From assembly GCA_910591455.2 (NCBI GenBank), contig OU342817.1, positions 7,416,915-7,480,914 of the forward strand: 64,000 nucleotides of DNA, given 5' to 3'. The notes below the pieces were generated by a model, which worked only from the letters and a program-made list of their open reading frames with translations, was not told the DNA's origin and ran no database searches. Source of the stretch: Pholis gunnellus. Its lineage: Eukaryota > Chordata > Actinopteri > Perciformes > Pholidae. The position numbers and the translations under genes are program-made. Numbering within the stretch: position 1 is the stretch's first letter; every line of letters starts with the position of its first letter. Of this stretch, positions 62,927-64,000 are shown piece after piece.

Positions 62927-64000
62927 CTGTAAAGAAAGAGGAACAGTAAATATTCGAACATAGCAACCAAAACCCAGAGAAATGTAGCACTTTAGCATGA
63001 AGCTCAGGATCTAATGACAACTTGAGCCTTTTTCTAAAGACAATCTACAGTAGAAGGACACGAGATTGGAGAGAGCTGATGGATGGCGGCTGTGTTACAG
63101 TGAAGCTCATTAATGTTCTCACCTGACCATCTCCTTGTACTTGTTCAGAGCCTCCTGGGCCACATACTGGATGAAGGCCGGGTCCCACAGCTTGAGCTCC
63201 CCAGGAACAGAGAGGAGAAGTGGAGGAGAGTTCAGGATGTTGACCTCCACTCTGGTCTCAGTCTCGGATGCATTCTGTCCGTCGTGGCTCTTTGGCGCCA
63301 CCTGGAGAGTGGAAGAGGTCACCTGTTACACCAACCTAACACCAGTCTCCAATGTTGGATGCTTCCACACTTATCTAAAAGATGTTTCTCTCCGCCATGA
63401 CTGTTTATTATGTGTAAATGTTCCCATATTCGATTCTTTAATCAGAGATGTGGACATATCCTTTAATAAGTTATCATATGTAACTGATGGCTCCCTGAAG
63501 ACTTTATCTCACCGTCTAAATCATGCACACTGCTGATCTGCCTTTAATTCATTTCCTTCTCACCGTGGTGATACGGAAGATGTTTTCAGGAGTGCTGCTG
63601 TTGATCACAGTCTGAGCCACCCAGCTGAATTCAGCCGCCATGTTGCTCAGCCAGTTGACTGTCTCGTCGGTGTGGCGCCGGACAATAGACAGGATCTCGT
63701 CGTACTGCTCCTTGGACACATCCAGCAGCTGGAAAACCTCGTCCAGCTCCACGTGCAGCTCCCGAACACTGGGGCACTCTGGAGACAAGAGGAGGAGGAG
63801 GAGGAGGAGCGGTCAGAGGAGGTGCTGAGGTCAAACACAGCTGTGATGGAGGTGGTGCTTCACCTGTGAGCAGAGGCCCCTGGCAGGCCTCACACTGGCT
63901 CTGCAGCTGCCAGCACTCTGACGTCTGCTTGCGAAGGTCTCTGCACAACTTCCTGTTCTGCAGGAAACGCGGGAAACTTTCCCTCACTACACCAAACAGA
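62911..64000 (-). CDS. clul1: clusterin-like protein, C-terminal part (5' part outside the window)
   Basis: The last four coding exons join as complement(62911-62926, 63123-63301, 63564-63778, 63864 to the window edge), giving about 181 C-terminal residues. The cysteine cluster C-x6-C-x2-C-x8-C (CWQLQSQCEACQ, then ECPS) is that of the clusterin core. It is followed by a long amphipathic helix (ELHVELDEVFQLLDVSKEQY), FSWVAQ, then FRITTVAP, matching the family's RVTTVA, and a C-terminal strand-helix segment ending ALNKYKEMVRDEDE. Clusterins are secreted, glycosylated, disulfide-linked extracellular chaperones. CLUL1 is the retina-enriched member. N-glycosylation motifs NSS and NAS are present. 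Family membership is firm. The choice of clul1 over clu rests on the neighbouring yes1, as in human. All introns are GT-AG and the frame is intact. Confidence 0.85.
63123..63301 (-). CDS. clul1: clul1 penultimate exon
   Basis: Starts VAPKSHDGQNASETETRVEV after the acceptor CTCTCCAG. Ends KYKEMV plus AG before the donor GTGAGA. Phase 0 in, phase 2 out. Confidence 0.92.
63564..63778 (-). CDS. clul1: clul1 helix exon
   Basis: Starts CPSVRELHVELDEVFQLLDV and ends NSSTPENIFRITT, with donor ACG|GTGAGA. The acceptor's pyrimidine tract is a short (CTC)n repeat (63790-63811 on the plus strand as GGA repeats). Confidence 0.92.
63864..64000 (-). CDS. clul1: clul1 cysteine-cluster exon (cut by the window edge)
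   Basis: Reads LFGVVRESFPRFLQNRKLCR, then DLRKQTSECWQLQSQCEACQ and GPLLT before the donor ACAG|GTGAAG. No acceptor is seen before the edge, so the exon probably continues beyond the window. Confidence 0.88.

Overview
The window looks like a piece of a teleost fish chromosome, probably a spiny-rayed fish. It has split genes with GT-AG introns, very many (CA/TG)n microsatellites, and several short interspersed repeats of kinds I recognise from fish genomes. The genes are compact: the coding span of yes1 is about 13 kb. Three protein genes can be read with confidence. They are adcyap1 (PACAP precursor, minus strand, 31166-33640), yes1 (Src-family tyrosine kinase, plus strand, 47568-60858) and the 3' part of a clusterin-family gene, best called clul1 by its position (minus strand, 62911 to the right edge).

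Layout. Positions 1-30.8 kb lie downstream of adcyap1. I can support no intact gene there, only transposon remnants (one Penelope-like/GIY-YIG relic at about 10.36 kb), dispersed repeats, hairpins and simple repeats. adcyap1 has four coding exons plus a probable 5' non-coding exon. Its promoter side faces right and holds a TATA-like box, a CRE-like site and a 33-base homopolymer. From 34.6 to 38.5 kb is the divergent intergenic region, with two MITE-like elements. A TATA- and YY1-bearing promoter with a splice donor at 38768 is the likely first, non-coding exon of yes1. A 8.8 kb intron follows, then eleven coding exons that splice to a full-length 547-residue kinase (SH4, unique, SH3, SH2, kinase, C-terminal tail). 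yes1 and clul1 converge, with only 2.05 kb between stop codons.

The order and orientations (adcyap1 and yes1 divergent, yes1 and clul1 convergent) match human 18p11.32, except that TYMS and ENOSF1, which lie between YES1 and CLUL1 in human, are absent here. The genes do not form a pathway. PACAP is a secreted neuropeptide, YES is a membrane-anchored cytoplasmic kinase, and clusterin-like proteins are secreted, chaperone-like glycoproteins.

The most unusual content is in yes1 splicing signals. A roughly 750 bp AG-free minisatellite, in which each unit carries a branch-point-like CTGAC and a pyrimidine run, abuts the 3' splice site of the first SH2 exon. A (TG)9T11 tract like that of CFTR precedes the exon carrying the catalytic lysine. 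A (GT)n microsatellite forms the 5' splice site of the activation-loop exon itself. I found no CRISPR array, operon, prophage, tRNA or rRNA.
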